Made by a program: the position numbers and the translations under genes
From: Streptomyces sp. NRRL S-350
GTDB lineage: Bacteria; Actinomycetota; Actinomycetes; Streptomycetales; Streptomycetaceae
Reading direction: 5' to 3'
Assembly (NCBI RefSeq): GCF_000719705.1
Contig: NZ_JOHO01000027.1
Span: forward strand, 62,001-126,000
Length of the DNA stretch: 64,000 nucleotides
Shown here: positions 56,328-64,000 of the stretch, piece after piece
How positions within the stretch are numbered: the first letter of the stretch is position 1
Layout: each line of letters begins with the position of its first letter
Notes under the pieces: model-generated
What the model was told of the DNA's origin: nothing
Seen by the model: only the letters and a program-made list of their open reading frames with translations
Database searches by the model: none

Positions 56328-57401
56328 TCAGCTGAAGGCGACGCTGGACAGCCGGGCCTTGTAGAACTTGGCGTCGTACCCGTACCCCGTCAGGGGGCGT
56401 GTGAAGTACGTGCCGCCGGAAGGGTTGAAGAACTGCACGTAGGTGTTCCAGTAGCCCTTGTCAGGGTCGGGGAAGTGCACGGGGTCCGTGACGTTGATCG
56501 CCTGCAGCCAGAAGGATTCGCCGGAAGCGGTCCGGGAGTAGGACTTCACGCCGGCCCCGGTCGGGGTCCACAGCTGGGGGACGGTGCCCGACTTGTCCAG
56601 CCTCTTCACCGCGCTGCCTTCGGTGAAGAGAAGGTACCCGGGGTCGCGGTAGTCGGTGTCGAGGCTGTGGCCGTTGGAGACCGGGATCCGCACCCCGCTG
56701 TCCGCGAGCCTGAAGTTCAGGGCGCTGCCGGTGCACGCGTACCTGACCAGCAGGTCGGTACCGAGCACCCACAGGTAGGTGCCGTCGTACCAGAGGCCGT
56801 GCGCGCCGTTGAACTCGAACTCGTCGACCTTGGTGAGGCTCGCGGGATTGTCGGACTGCCCGGCCTGGGGAGCGTAGATGGTGAGGAACCCCTGCCGGGT
56901 GACCGACTTGCCCCCTTCGGTGGTGGTCACCGGGGGGTGGTTGCCAGGGCCTCCGAATCCGGTGTCCGCCTCCGAGGACGCGACAACGACGGCACCGACG
57001 CCGGGTATGCGTTCGATCGCGTGGGGGTTGCCGTAGGGCCTGGCGGACCAGAGAAGCGCGTCGCCGTCCCCGATGTCGACCATGCCGACCTTGCCGTAGG
57101 ACGCGGCGACCAGGGCCACCCAACCGTGCGCGGTGGTGTCCCGGAACCTGACGTCGGACAGGTTGGTCCAGGTGTTGAAGCCGTTCACGACCGCCGTCGG
57201 CGGTGTCCAGGACCACTTGCGGTTCTGCGGCGTCCAGTCCGTGCCGGCCGGGTGGATGAGGATCTGGTTCTTGGCCTGCTCGCAGACCGCCACGTCGTAC
57301 GCGCCGCCGACAGCCTGCGCGTCGGTGGGCATCGCCAGGGATGCGAGCGGTGCGCCGAACGCGGCGGCAGCGGCACCCTTCAGCAACGATCTACGGTTCA
57401 T
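56328..57401 (-). CDS. Tat-exported DUF6528-like secreted protein
   Basis: A 357-residue exported protein. The N-terminus MNRRSLLKGAAAAAFGAPLA has the twin-arginine RRSLLK motif and an AQA-V cleavage site (about 30). The mature part reads as a six- or seven-bladed propeller-like protein: VAVCEQAKNQILIHPAGTDW, FNGAHGLWYDGTYLWVLGTD, SNGHSLDTDYRDPGYLLFTE. This matches DUF6528, proteins that begin with a cofactor-binding VCEQ segment. Tat export implies folding or cofactor binding in the cytoplasm. Function unknown. Confidence 0.75.
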   Translation of the reverse strand: MNRRSLLKGAAAAAFGAPLASLAMPTDAQAVGGAYDVAVCEQAKNQILIHPAGTDWTPQNRKWSWTPPTAVVNGFNTWTNLSDVRFRDTTAHGWVALVAASYGKVGMVDIGDGDALLWSARPYGNPHAIERIPGVGAVVVASSEADTGFGGPGNHPPVTTTEGGKSVTRQGFLTIYAPQAGQSDNPASLTKVDEFEFNGAHGLWYDGTYLWVLGTDLLVRYACTGSALNFRLADSGVRIPVSNGHSLDTDYRDPGYLLFTEGSAVKRLDKSGTVPQLWTPTGAGVKSYSRTASGESFWLQAINVTDPVHFPDPDKGYWNTYVQFFNPSGGTYFTRPLTGYGYDAKFYKARLSSVAFS

Positions 57402-57705
57402 TGGTCCCCCCGGTTTCCGGATCTTGACTGGACGGGAGGCTATCCCATCCGACGGCGGGCGCGGACCTGTCGCAGGACTCGGTGTACGAGGGCGGCAGTT
57501 CGGCCGTAGGTGCAGGCGCAGCGGGGGAGGTCGGCGGCCGGGTCACGGCCGGAACCGGCCGGCGCCGGCGGCCCGTGCCCTGGTCGAGCACGGTCGGCGA
57601 GACACGTTCTCGCATCCGGGGAACCGTCCCGCTTCGGCTCCGCCGCCCAACCGGCGGCCGGTTCCGGAAGCCCGCTTCGAGCCCGTCCCCGGGCGCTCCG
57701 GCCGC
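57402..57705. other. Intergenic region without recognisable feature
   Basis: About 300 bases between the Tat-protein promoter and the toxin stop. No open frame with ribosome-binding site, no strong repeat. Confidence 0.4.
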
Positions 57706-58098
57706 CTACGGTTCCAGGCGGGGGTCGTCGATGTCGACGGCGACGATCCCGGCCGGGTACAGCTGCGGATTGGCCGTCAGGATCAGGTGCTGCTGCGGAC
57801 GCACCGGGGTGGGCAGGCTCGCGGCGAGGGCGTGGGCCAGGTCCTGGCCTCCGTACCCGTCGCGGACCATGGTCGCCACCACCACGGCCGTACTCGCGTC
57901 CAAGGGCTCGCACTCGAGCGACGGCAACGCCAGGACCGCGTGCGCGGCACCCTCGTCCTTGATCTCGGCTTCGACCAGGCACAGGACCGGAACGAGAAGG
58001 TGCTGGAACGGGCTGTGCAGAGCGGAGTCCACGATCCGGTGCAGGCGCGGGTGACCGGCGGCCAGCGCGGACAGGGCGCTGGAATCCAGAATGATCAC
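57706..58098 (-). CDS. PIN-domain toxin (VapC-type)
   Basis: A 130-residue PIN ribonuclease. The first acidic residue is in MIILDSSALSALAAG (Asp5), a second in LCLVEAEIKDEG (Glu region, about 43-48) and a third in GYGGQDLAHALAAS (Asp, about 86), with a final acidic pair in VAVDIDDPRLEP. The length and order suit VapC toxins that cleave tRNA or rRNA. Start overlaps the upstream antitoxin stop by 4 bases (ATGA), the usual coupled arrangement. Confidence 0.85.
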   Translation of the reverse strand: MIILDSSALSALAAGHPRLHRIVDSALHSPFQHLLVPVLCLVEAEIKDEGAAHAVLALPSLECEPLDASTAVVVATMVRDGYGGQDLAHALAASLPTPVRPQQHLILTANPQLYPAGIVAVDIDDPRLEP

Positions 58099-58385
58099 GC
58101 GCTGCGCCGTGGGGCGACCTTGGCGCGCGCGTCCGCCGCGGCGATGTCGTAGACCCGCTGCAGCAGGTCCGGGCCGTCGTCCAGCTCCGTGTCGGTGAGG
58201 GTCATCCCGAAGTGCTCCCGGAGCAGCCGGCGGCCTTCGGCCACGCGCTCCGCGATCTGCTCCGCGGTGGGCTGCCGCTCCACCAGCAGCGCCACCTGGG
58301 CGCCGATCGTGGTGCCGCGGGCCGCCGCGAGGGCGGCCAGCCGGTCCCGCGTACCAGGGGAAACCTTGATCGTCGCATCGGCCAT
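58095..58385 (-). CDS. VapB-like antitoxin (ribbon-helix-helix)
   Basis: A 96-residue protein: MADATIKVSPGTRDRLAALA then AARGTTIGAQVALLVERQPT form a ribbon-helix-helix N-terminus; the C-terminal GMTLTDTELDDGPDLLQRVY is the acidic toxin-neutralising tail. ATG at 58385 chosen as the RHH begins there; a further ATG 5 codons upstream is possible. A perfect 10-bp-arm palindrome (58403-58425) directly upstream is the likely autoregulatory operator. Confidence 0.8.
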   Translation of the reverse strand: MADATIKVSPGTRDRLAALAAARGTTIGAQVALLVERQPTAEQIAERVAEGRRLLREHFGMTLTDTELDDGPDLLQRVYDIAAADARAKVAPRRSA

Positions 58386-58402
58386 ACCACGATCGTACAC
58401 CT

Positions 58403-58425
58403 GCGGTACACCAGCGGTGTACCGC
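58403..58425. promoter_or_regulatory. Toxin-antitoxin operator, GCGGTACACC-N3-GGTGTACCGC
   Basis: Perfect 10-bp arms with spacer AGC, 18 bases upstream of the antitoxin start. A further half-site (CGTACACC) lies at 58394-58401, giving an extended array as expected for cooperative RHH binding. Confidence 0.8.
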
Positions 58426-58491
58426 TCGGAGCTCGGGCCCGGGCTGCCCGAGCGGGGGCGGGCCGGGCCCCGGCGTCCACGGCCGCTCGGT

Positions 58492-58531
58492 CGGCGGTCA
58501 GCGGTCGGCGGTCAGCGGTCAGCGGTCGACT
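58492..58531. repeat. Short tandem repeat GCGGTCGGCGGTCA
   Basis: CGGTCAG/CGGTCGG units in tandem between the TA operator and the truncated hypothetical gene. Confidence 0.6.
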
Positions 58532-58535
58532 GCAC

Positions 58536-58890
58536 TCACCTGCGCTGCGGCCCGGACCACCGGCCCCGCCACCGCCCGATGCCCTGGTCCTCTTGGTCGT
58601 CGCAGCGCAGTTCCCGGTCGCCGAAGGCATCGCGGAGGCCCTCCAGTGGAACGACGGTCGCCTCGGCGCCGGGTTCCGCGACGTGCCGCACCTCGATCCA
58701 GCCCTCGCGGACGAACCGGACCAGCGGAGCGAGGTCCGCCGCCACGTACGCCCGCAGCTCCTCGCCCGCCAGGCCTGGCGGCAGATCGTCGAGGATCCCG
58801 AACGGTCCCGTCAGCCAGCCGCTCGGCTCCCGGGCGCACACCCGGAACCGGTCCTCGTCCTCGGTCAGGTCCAGCTGGTGGATGTGGTGG
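58536..58890 (-). pseudogene. Truncated hypothetical gene
   Basis: The frame reads HHIHQLDLTEDEDRFRVCAR, EPSGWLTGPFGILDDLPPGL, AGEELRAYVAADLAPLVRFV and WIEVRHVAEPGAEATVVPLE, a coherent protein, but no start codon is found upstream before low-complexity sequence. Probably a 5'-truncated actinomycete hypothetical; family unknown. Confidence 0.45.
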
Positions 58891-59216
58891 GCGGGCGCCC
58901 GGGGCGTACGCGGCGGAAGTCCAGCGGCGATCCCCCGCCTCGGTCGCCCGCAGTGCGAGGGTCGGCGCCTTGGACCCCGGGCCGGCGCCGAGGCAAGACC
59001 AGCGGCCCTGCCGTGACCGGGCGGTGAGCACCCGTCACCCGGTGGGGCGGGCGCCTCCCGTTCCCGGCGCCGCCGGGGCTTCCCCGCACGGCCGGGGCGG
59101 ACCCGGCCGCGCGGATCGGCGCTGGCGGGAACACATGCCGCGCTATACCGTTGGTCCCCGTCCGCGCCGCTGAACCCCATCGCGCGAAGACCACCGTCAA
59201 GCTCAGGACAGGACGT

Positions 59217-59870
59217 ATGCCGGCAGAGATCTCGCCCACCGGGAACCACCCCGACCGCAGTTCGCAGCCCGGGATGCGGGCCTCCCACGTGGACCGGGAC
59301 CGGGTGGCCGAGCTGCTGCGGGTCGCGGCGGGCGACGGCCGGCTGACCGCGGACGAACTGGACGAGCGTCTGGAGGCTGCCCTGTCGGCGCGGACGGTCG
59401 GCGAACTGGCCGACCTCACCGTCGACCTGCCGCCCGTGTCGCTCTTCGGCGGCGGGGCAGTGGCGGAGGTCAAGGACCTCCTGCGGATCGACCAGAAGTG
59501 GAGCACGGTCAAGAAGTCGGGCCGCTGGGTGGTGCCGCGTCGGCTGGAGCTCTCCGTGGAGTGGTGCGACGTGACGCTCGACTTCACCCAGGCGGTGATC
59601 ACGCAGGACACCCTGCAGATCGACCTGGACATGCGCGGCAAGACCCTGACGCTGATCACCAAGCCGGGCATCGTGGTCGACGCCGACGCCTTGGCACTGG
59701 AGTTCGCCAAGGTCAGGAACCACCCGACCGATGACTCCGGCACACCGACCACGCTGCGGGTGGAGCTGGTCGGCAAGAAGAGCTTCGGCCGCGTGGTCGT
59801 GCGCCCGCCACGGCGGCCGGCCGGCCAGTGGATCCGCAGGGGGCACGCCCCCCTGCCCGGCGGGGACTGA
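59217..59870 (+). CDS. DUF1707 domain protein
   Basis: A 217-residue protein: MRASHVDRDRVAELLRVAAG, DGRLTADELDERLEAALSAR and TVGELADLTVDLP form the DUF1707 domain (SHOCT-like helical pair), followed by an about 120-residue beta-rich domain (VPRRLELSVEWCDVTLDFTQ, GKTLTLITKPGIVVDADALA) that resembles cell-wall-active-antibiotic-response domains. No membrane helix. ATG at 59217. Such proteins are common in streptomycetes, with unclear function. Confidence 0.85.
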   Translation: MPAEISPTGNHPDRSSQPGMRASHVDRDRVAELLRVAAGDGRLTADELDERLEAALSARTVGELADLTVDLPPVSLFGGGAVAEVKDLLRIDQKWSTVKKSGRWVVPRRLELSVEWCDVTLDFTQAVITQDTLQIDLDMRGKTLTLITKPGIVVDADALALEFAKVRNHPTDDSGTPTTLRVELVGKKSFGRVVVRPPRRPAGQWIRRGHAPLPGGD

Positions 59871-60038
59871 CCCGCCCGCGGCCTGCGGGTCGGGGGCGGT
59901 CCGAGGGGGTAGCGGTGGGGCCCGGGTGAACTGGCGGGCCTGCATCGCCGGTTCGAGACAACGGACGGCCCACAGGTCGTGAGTTCGGCGCAGGTCCTGC
60001 TCGACCGTGACACCTCCGTGCCAGGGGATGAGGGATAT

Positions 60039-60056
60039 CCGCCCACGTCACAGCAC
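60039..60056. repeat. 18-bp sequence repeated from 12738-12755 (copy 2)
   Basis: CCGCCCACGTCACAGCAC again, in the gene-free interval 59871-60174, and followed by a CGACAGCACCCCCCAC direct repeat (about 60058-60102). Confidence 0.6.
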
Positions 60057-60174
60057 TCGACAGCACCCCCCACGACAGCAGGCACGACAGCACCCCCCAC
60101 CGCCGACGGGCTGCCTTGCGGACAGGCCCATAAAGGGGTCGCGCGTGCCACCGTCCGGATGATGAGGTGGCACG

Positions 60175-61143
60175 GTGACCAAGCATGACGAGTCGGACAC
60201 CGTCCGACCGCTGACGCTGGCCTGGGTGCGCCGGCACCTGGAAGCCGGCGAGTGGATCGTCGGAGCCGAGGCGCTGCACGGCGGCGCCACCGCCGAGATG
60301 CGCAGGCTGACCATCGGCACGCGGGAGGCAGGCACCCGGTACCTGGTGCTGCGTTCCTTCGTCGGCCCGACCCGGCAGGGGCCGGCCGAGGAGCTCCTGC
60401 ACCGGGAGGCCGACGCCCTGACCACGCTCACCGGCACCGGCGTGCCCGCTCCCGCCCTGGTGGCCGTCGACCCGGGCGCCGCGCACTGCGAGTACCCCTC
60501 GCTCCTGATGACCCACCTGCCGGGCCGGCCGGTCCTGGACGACGAGGGGCTTGGGCCGCGCCTGCCCCTGCTGGCCCGTCAGCTCGTGGCCATCCACGCG
60601 GTGCGCCCGGCCGTGCGGCCCCGGGAGTACGTGGCGCTGACGACCGCCGACACGGTCGTGACCCCCCGGGGCGCCGACGCCGCGCTCTGGGCCGCCGCGA
60701 TCGACGTGATCCGCAGGCCCGCGCCGCGCTACGAAGGGCGCTTCCTGCACCGGGACTTCCAGCCCGGAAACGTGCTGTTCGACGTGCCCGGGGACGCGCC
60801 CGGCACCCCCGGTGCCCGGATCACCGGCGTCGTCGACTGGGCGGCGGCCTCCTGGGGCCCGGCGGACCTCGACGTGGCGCACTGCTCCACCAATCTCGCG
60901 CTGCTGCACGGCCCGACGTGGGGCCTGCGCTTCACCGAGGCGTACCAGGAGGCCGGCGGAACGCTGGCCGCGGCCGCGGACGAGCGGCTGTACTGGCAGG
61001 TGCGGGTGCCACTGGCGTTCTCGGAGGAAGTGCAGTGGGTGGCGCAGCCGTGGCAGGAGGCAGGCCGGACCGAGCTGACGCCACGAGCCGTGGCGGAACG
61101 GCTGGACGCGTATGTCACCTCCCTGATGGACGCGCCGGCCTGA
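60175..61143 (+). CDS. Aminoglycoside phosphotransferase-family kinase
   Basis: A 322-residue APH-fold protein. Lys-type ATP loop region RYLVLRSFVGPTR, Brenner motif YEGRFLHRDFQPGNVLFDVP (HxDxxxxN; catalytic Asp about 189), metal-binding GVVDWAAASWGPADLDVAHC. GTG start with GATGAGG upstream. The family phosphorylates aminoglycosides, homoserine, choline or other alcohols; substrate here unknown. Chosen start starts the conserved LAWVRRHLEAGEW helix. Confidence 0.85.
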   Translation: MTKHDESDTVRPLTLAWVRRHLEAGEWIVGAEALHGGATAEMRRLTIGTREAGTRYLVLRSFVGPTRQGPAEELLHREADALTTLTGTGVPAPALVAVDPGAAHCEYPSLLMTHLPGRPVLDDEGLGPRLPLLARQLVAIHAVRPAVRPREYVALTTADTVVTPRGADAALWAAAIDVIRRPAPRYEGRFLHRDFQPGNVLFDVPGDAPGTPGARITGVVDWAAASWGPADLDVAHCSTNLALLHGPTWGLRFTEAYQEAGGTLAAAADERLYWQVRVPLAFSEEVQWVAQPWQEAGRTELTPRAVAERLDAYVTSLMDAPA

Positions 61144-61287
61144 GCCGAGGCGCAGGCGGCCCGGGGCGCGGCCACCGGCTCCCGCTTGGTCTGGACCGGT
61201 AGCACCTGGGGATCCGACCCCTCGACCTCCCGGTCGCCTGACGGTAGCGTGGGGCCGGAGCGGGGCGCCGAATTGCGGGGGTGGGCC

Positions 61288-62121
61288 ATGCATGTGACGC
61301 CGAGTCAGGCTTTTCACCACCGGTGGTGCGCGGCGGTGGCGGCGCAGGACCTCGCGGCCCTCAAGGGGCTCTACCACCCCGATGCGGTGATGCTGTCGTC
61401 GACGACGGGCTCGGTCCAGGCCGGCGCCGAACAGATCCTGGCCGGCTACGCGCAGCTGTTCCGTACGGTCGGCGCGATGACGACGACGGCCGTGGAGGAG
61501 TTCACCGACCTGGGTGACGTGATCCGCGTGGAGTCCGTCCGCTCGACCGCCTTCGCCCCGATGCTGGCCTACGACGTCTTTGCCCTGGACGACGGGCGGG
61601 CACGGGTCCACGTCACCGGGTCCATCAGGCCCCGACCAGCGGCGCCGGCTCCCCCGCAGCACAGCGTCCCCACCCCGGGGCAGAACCTCCACCGACGGAT
61701 CTGGGACGCCATCGACGCCCGGGACGCGACAGCGCTGCGCGCCGTGTACGCCCCCGACGCCGCCCAGACCGTCGTCGGCGGGGTCATCCGGGGCGCGGAC
61801 GCCATCGTGCAGGCCACCTGGCAGAACTGGCACGACGGCAACACGACGCGGCTCAAGGCCGTGACCGCCTTCACCGACGCACCCCAGGCCATGTGCGCGG
61901 AAGGCGTCGCCGAAGTCGCGCTCCAGGACACCCGCTTCGACACCGCCTACTACCAGGTGTGGCTCCTGCGGGCCGGGCTGGTCACGCACTGCGTCACCGG
62001 TCTGATCTCCCCCCGCCCGAACGAACTGCGCCAGGGCCTCGAGCGCCTGTCCGACGCGCGGCTCAAGGCCGCCCAGGCCGTCACGCTCGGTATGGCGATG
62101 CGCGTACCGCGGGCCTGGTGA
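61288..62121 (+). CDS. Tandem SnoaL/NTF2-like protein
   Basis: A 277-residue protein with two NTF2-fold domains: residues about 5-115 (AFHHRWCAAVAAQDLAALKG, LYHPDAVMLSSTTGSVQAGA) and about 130-245 (RRIWDAIDARDATALRAVYA, PDAAQTVVGGVIRGADAIVQ), each with the helix-then-acidic-loop start of SnoaL-like proteins. Such folds are ketosteroid-isomerase- or cyclase-like. ATG 61288. No clear catalytic Asp/His pair, so function is open. Confidence 0.75.
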   Translation: MHVTPSQAFHHRWCAAVAAQDLAALKGLYHPDAVMLSSTTGSVQAGAEQILAGYAQLFRTVGAMTTTAVEEFTDLGDVIRVESVRSTAFAPMLAYDVFALDDGRARVHVTGSIRPRPAAPAPPQHSVPTPGQNLHRRIWDAIDARDATALRAVYAPDAAQTVVGGVIRGADAIVQATWQNWHDGNTTRLKAVTAFTDAPQAMCAEGVAEVALQDTRFDTAYYQVWLLRAGLVTHCVTGLISPRPNELRQGLERLSDARLKAAQAVTLGMAMRVPRAW

Positions 62122-62182
62122 CCGGGCCAGGACTGGCAGCAGAAGCTGGTCGAGGTGCGGGCCGGGCCCGGCGTTTCCGACG

Positions 62183-62244
62183 GCGCTACCGGCTCGGGAC
62201 AGCGGGACAGCGGGACAGCGGGACGGCGCTACCGGCTCGGGACG
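62183..62244. repeat. Nested direct repeats at the 3' end of the hydrolase gene
   Basis: GGCGCTACCGGCTCGGGAC occurs twice (about 62182-62200 and 62225-62243) with GGGACAGC units between. The repeat forms the last codons of the hydrolase at 62186-63115, giving it a variable Ser/Pro/Arg tail. Confidence 0.75.
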
Positions 62245-63115
62245 GCGGGACAGTCCGCCAGAACGCGCGGAGGGCGCTGACCAGTGCCTCGGGCGCGTCC
62301 TCGGCGATGTGGTGGCCGGAGTCGATCGGGCCGCCCTCCAACCGGTCGCCCGCCCAGTCGCGCCAGACGCCCAGCACGTCGCCGTAGAGGGCGGCCATGT
62401 CGTCGCGGGTCGCCCACAGCACCTGGAGCGGGCGGTCGATGCGCCGGCCCGCCCGCAGGTCGGCGTCGTCGTGCTCCCGGTCGACACCGAGGCCGGCCCG
62501 GTAGTCCTCGCACATCGCGTGCACGGTGGCCGGGTCGTGGATCGCGTGCCGGTAGTCCTCGTACGCTTCGGCTCCCATCTGCTCCGGGCAGGCCCGGTAC
62601 CAGGCGTCGGGGTCGGCGTTGATGACGCGTTCGGCGGGCTTGTCGGTCTGCCCGAGGAAGAACCAGTGCCACCAGAGCGCGGCGAACCCCGCGTCGCAAC
62701 GCCGCAGCGCCTCGCCGATGGGGACGGCGTCCAGCACGCTGACCGCGGACACGGCCTCCGGATGGTCCAGCGCGAGCCGGGTGGCCACGTACGCGCCCCG
62801 GTCATGCCCGACCACGGAGAACCGTTCGTGCCCCAGCCCGCGCATCACCGCAAGGCAGTCGTTCGCCATGGCGCGCTTGGAGTAGGGCTCGTGCCGCATG
62901 TCCGTGGGGGGCTTCTCGGACCGGCCGTAGCCGCGCAGGTCGGGGCAGACCACCGTGTGGCCGGCCGACACCAGCAGGGGCGCGACGCGGTGCCAGGTCG
63001 CGTGGGTGCGCGGGTGGCCGTGCAGCAGGAGTACGGCGGGACCGCTGCCGCCGTGGCGGACCCGCAGCCGGGCTCCGTCACCCTCGCACCGGGCCAGCTC
63101 GAAGCCGTCGAACAT
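62186..63115 (-). CDS. Alpha/beta hydrolase (haloacetate dehalogenase/epoxide hydrolase-like)
   Basis: A 309-residue hydrolase. Oxyanion element LLLHGHPRTHATWH, nucleophile elbow FSVVGHDRGAYVATRLALDH (Asp nucleophile, as in haloacetate dehalogenases and epoxide hydrolases), acid region QVLWATRDDMAAL and catalytic His in PIDSGHHIAEDAP. ATG at 63115. The last about 12 residues come from the nested repeat and are unlikely to matter. Separate from its neighbours. Confidence 0.88.
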   Translation of the reverse strand: MFDGFELARCEGDGARLRVRHGGSGPAVLLLHGHPRTHATWHRVAPLLVSAGHTVVCPDLRGYGRSEKPPTDMRHEPYSKRAMANDCLAVMRGLGHERFSVVGHDRGAYVATRLALDHPEAVSAVSVLDAVPIGEALRRCDAGFAALWWHWFFLGQTDKPAERVINADPDAWYRACPEQMGAEAYEDYRHAIHDPATVHAMCEDYRAGLGVDREHDDADLRAGRRIDRPLQVLWATRDDMAALYGDVLGVWRDWAGDRLEGGPIDSGHHIAEDAPEALVSALRAFWRTVPPSRAGSAVPLSRCPAVPSR

Positions 63116-63393
63116 GGAACCGCCTCCCCTGCCTAGGACCTTCAGCCTCTGCCCCGGAACTCCCGACCCATGCGGCGAGCGTCCCACCGGCCCGGCGCGG
63201 CCCCGCACGGCCCGGCACGGCCCGGCCGCATCCCCCCGCGGGGCGGCGATGTCGAGTTCAGCTCACGCTGCTGCCGACAGCGTGGGGCGGGGATACGCAG
63301 CCGAGGCGTGCGCAGCGGCGCTGCGCCGGGGCGGCTCCTGGCAATGCCGCGCCCTGCGCGGAGGCGCAGTCGAACTCTCGCTCCTGGAGCGTC
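63116..63393. other. Gene-free interval with a possible GNAT relic
   Basis: One plus-strand frame near 63280-63350 reads VGRGYAAEACAAALRRG, reminiscent of a GNAT CoA loop, but it is too short to call. The lspA stop lies at 63394. Confidence 0.3.
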
Positions 63394-63975
63394 TCAACGC
63401 GGGGAGAGAGTGCTCCGGCCCTGCCGATCCTGCGGGACCGAGCCGTCCAGCGAAGTGCCCCGGATCGACATGAGGACCATCAGGGCACCGCCGCAGACAA
63501 TGGCCGAATCGGCGAGGTTGAACACCGCGAAGTGCTCGACGGAGATGAAGTCGACGACGTGCCCGCGAAAGACAGCGGGTGCCCGAAAGATCCGGTCCGT
63601 CAGATTGCCGAGCGCGCCCCCGAGCATCAGGCCCAGGGCGACAGCCCAGGGAAGGCTCTGAAGCCTCCGCGCGACACGCGTGATGACCACGACGACCGCG
63701 ACCGCGATCGCCGTGAACACAGCAGTGAAGGCCTGGCCACTGCTGAAAGCCGCTCCGGAGTTGCGGAACAGTTGCAGCGTCAGTACGCGGCCCGCCACGG
63801 TAACGGGCTCCTGGCCTTCCAACCGCGAGACAGCCATGAGCTTGCTGCCGAGATCCAGGGCATAGGCGAGAACGGCCGCCGTCAGCAGAGCGGTCAGAGC
63901 CAGCGTGCGTGTGCGCTTGTCAACGGCACGCGTGGCGGTCCCGGGCTCGGTCTGCGAGGAACCGTCGGTAGTCAT
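63394..63975 (-). CDS. lspA: Signal peptidase II (prolipoprotein signal peptidase)
   Basis: A 193-residue aspartic membrane peptidase that cleaves lipoprotein signal peptides. Motifs in order: [51 protein letters not shown] (first catalytic Asp), [20 protein letters not shown] (second catalytic Asp). Four membrane helices. N-terminal about 25 residues are a polar extension usual in actinomycetes. ATG at 63975 chosen; nothing upstream within the window conflicts. A second lspA copy elsewhere is likely. Confidence 0.93.
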   Translation of the reverse strand: MTTDGSSQTEPGTATRAVDKRTRTLALTALLTAAVLAYALDLGSKLMAVSRLEGQEPVTVAGRVLTLQLFRNSGAAFSSGQAFTAVFTAIAVAVVVVITRVARRLQSLPWAVALGLMLGGALGNLTDRIFRAPAVFRGHVVDFISVEHFAVFNLADSAIVCGGALMVLMSIRGTSLDGSVPQDRQGRSTLSPR

Positions 63976-64000
63976 GATCCGCTCCGTGGATGCCGAACCG

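Noticed and set aside
59713..62805. 1030-codon minus-strand open frame across phosphotransferase and SnoaL-like genes
   Set aside because: Shadow of three real genes, with no domain along its length.

Overview
The window is very GC-rich DNA with the codon use, signal peptides, regulator families and IS types of a streptomycete-type actinomycete (Streptomyces, Kitasatospora or a close relative; inferred from gene content, no 16S present). I see no tRNA, rRNA or CRISPR array. The gene order is that of an accessory chromosome arm: short operons, many TetR-type regulators beside one enzyme, secreted proteins, and many decayed insertion sequences and gene fragments. All family names come from reading the translations against remembered families; no database search was run.

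Layout. 1-7.2 kb: a DUF2975/XRE pair, a secreted propeller-like protein, a flavin monooxygenase with a divergent TetR regulator, and a two-gene unit ending in a truncated Fic-like ORF. 7.2-9.5 kb: a TetR regulator and an amidase sharing duplicated palindromic operators. 9.5-15.7 kb: secreted and membrane proteins (ricin-lectin glycosidase-like protein, HTH-TM protein, secreted H/NC protein). 15.7-17.1 kb: a graveyard of integrase, coiled-coil and nucleoside-deoxyribosyltransferase-like fragments. 17.2-17.8 kb: two tandem paralogous about 90-residue proteins of unknown function. 18.1-22 kb: TetR/amidohydrolase pair, lipoprotein, glyoxalase. 22.2-26.4 kb: an MMPL exporter with its two-component system, with a HINT-domain relic upstream. 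28.7-31.7 kb: a cytochrome P450 gene split cleanly by an IS110-type insertion that also carries a conserved hypothetical gene. 32-36.5 kb: GNAT enzymes, a pseudokinase, a membrane-anchored protein. 36.6-38.9 kb: aromatic-type flavin monooxygenase and TetR regulator with two operators.

39.6-48.9 kb is the main biosynthetic locus: a DUF5988-like small protein, a single-module type I PKS (KS-AT-DH-KR-ACP, 1817 aa, atypical KS active-site context), a SAM methyltransferase, an AveC-like membrane spirocyclase candidate and an epoxidase-type flavoenzyme, all on one strand. Short tandem repeats lie at two of the junctions (12 bp x7 after the PKS gene, 19 bp x3 after the AveC-like gene). The combination of one PKS module with epoxidase and spirocyclase-like enzymes suggests a small cyclised or spiroketal-like polyketide or modified fatty chain; I do not recognise the product.

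49-53.9 kb holds immunity-like families (two DUF4240, one DUF6000, an SMI1/KNR4 fragment, and a small hypothetical present once intact and once as a pseudogene). One DUF4240 gene lies with a broken IS1182-type transposase inside perfect 19-bp terminal inverted repeats. 54-64 kb: an ECF sigma factor with its membrane partner, a Tat-exported DUF6528-like protein, a VapBC-type toxin-antitoxin pair with a clear operator, DUF1707 protein, a phosphotransferase, a tandem SnoaL-like protein, an alpha/beta hydrolase and lspA.
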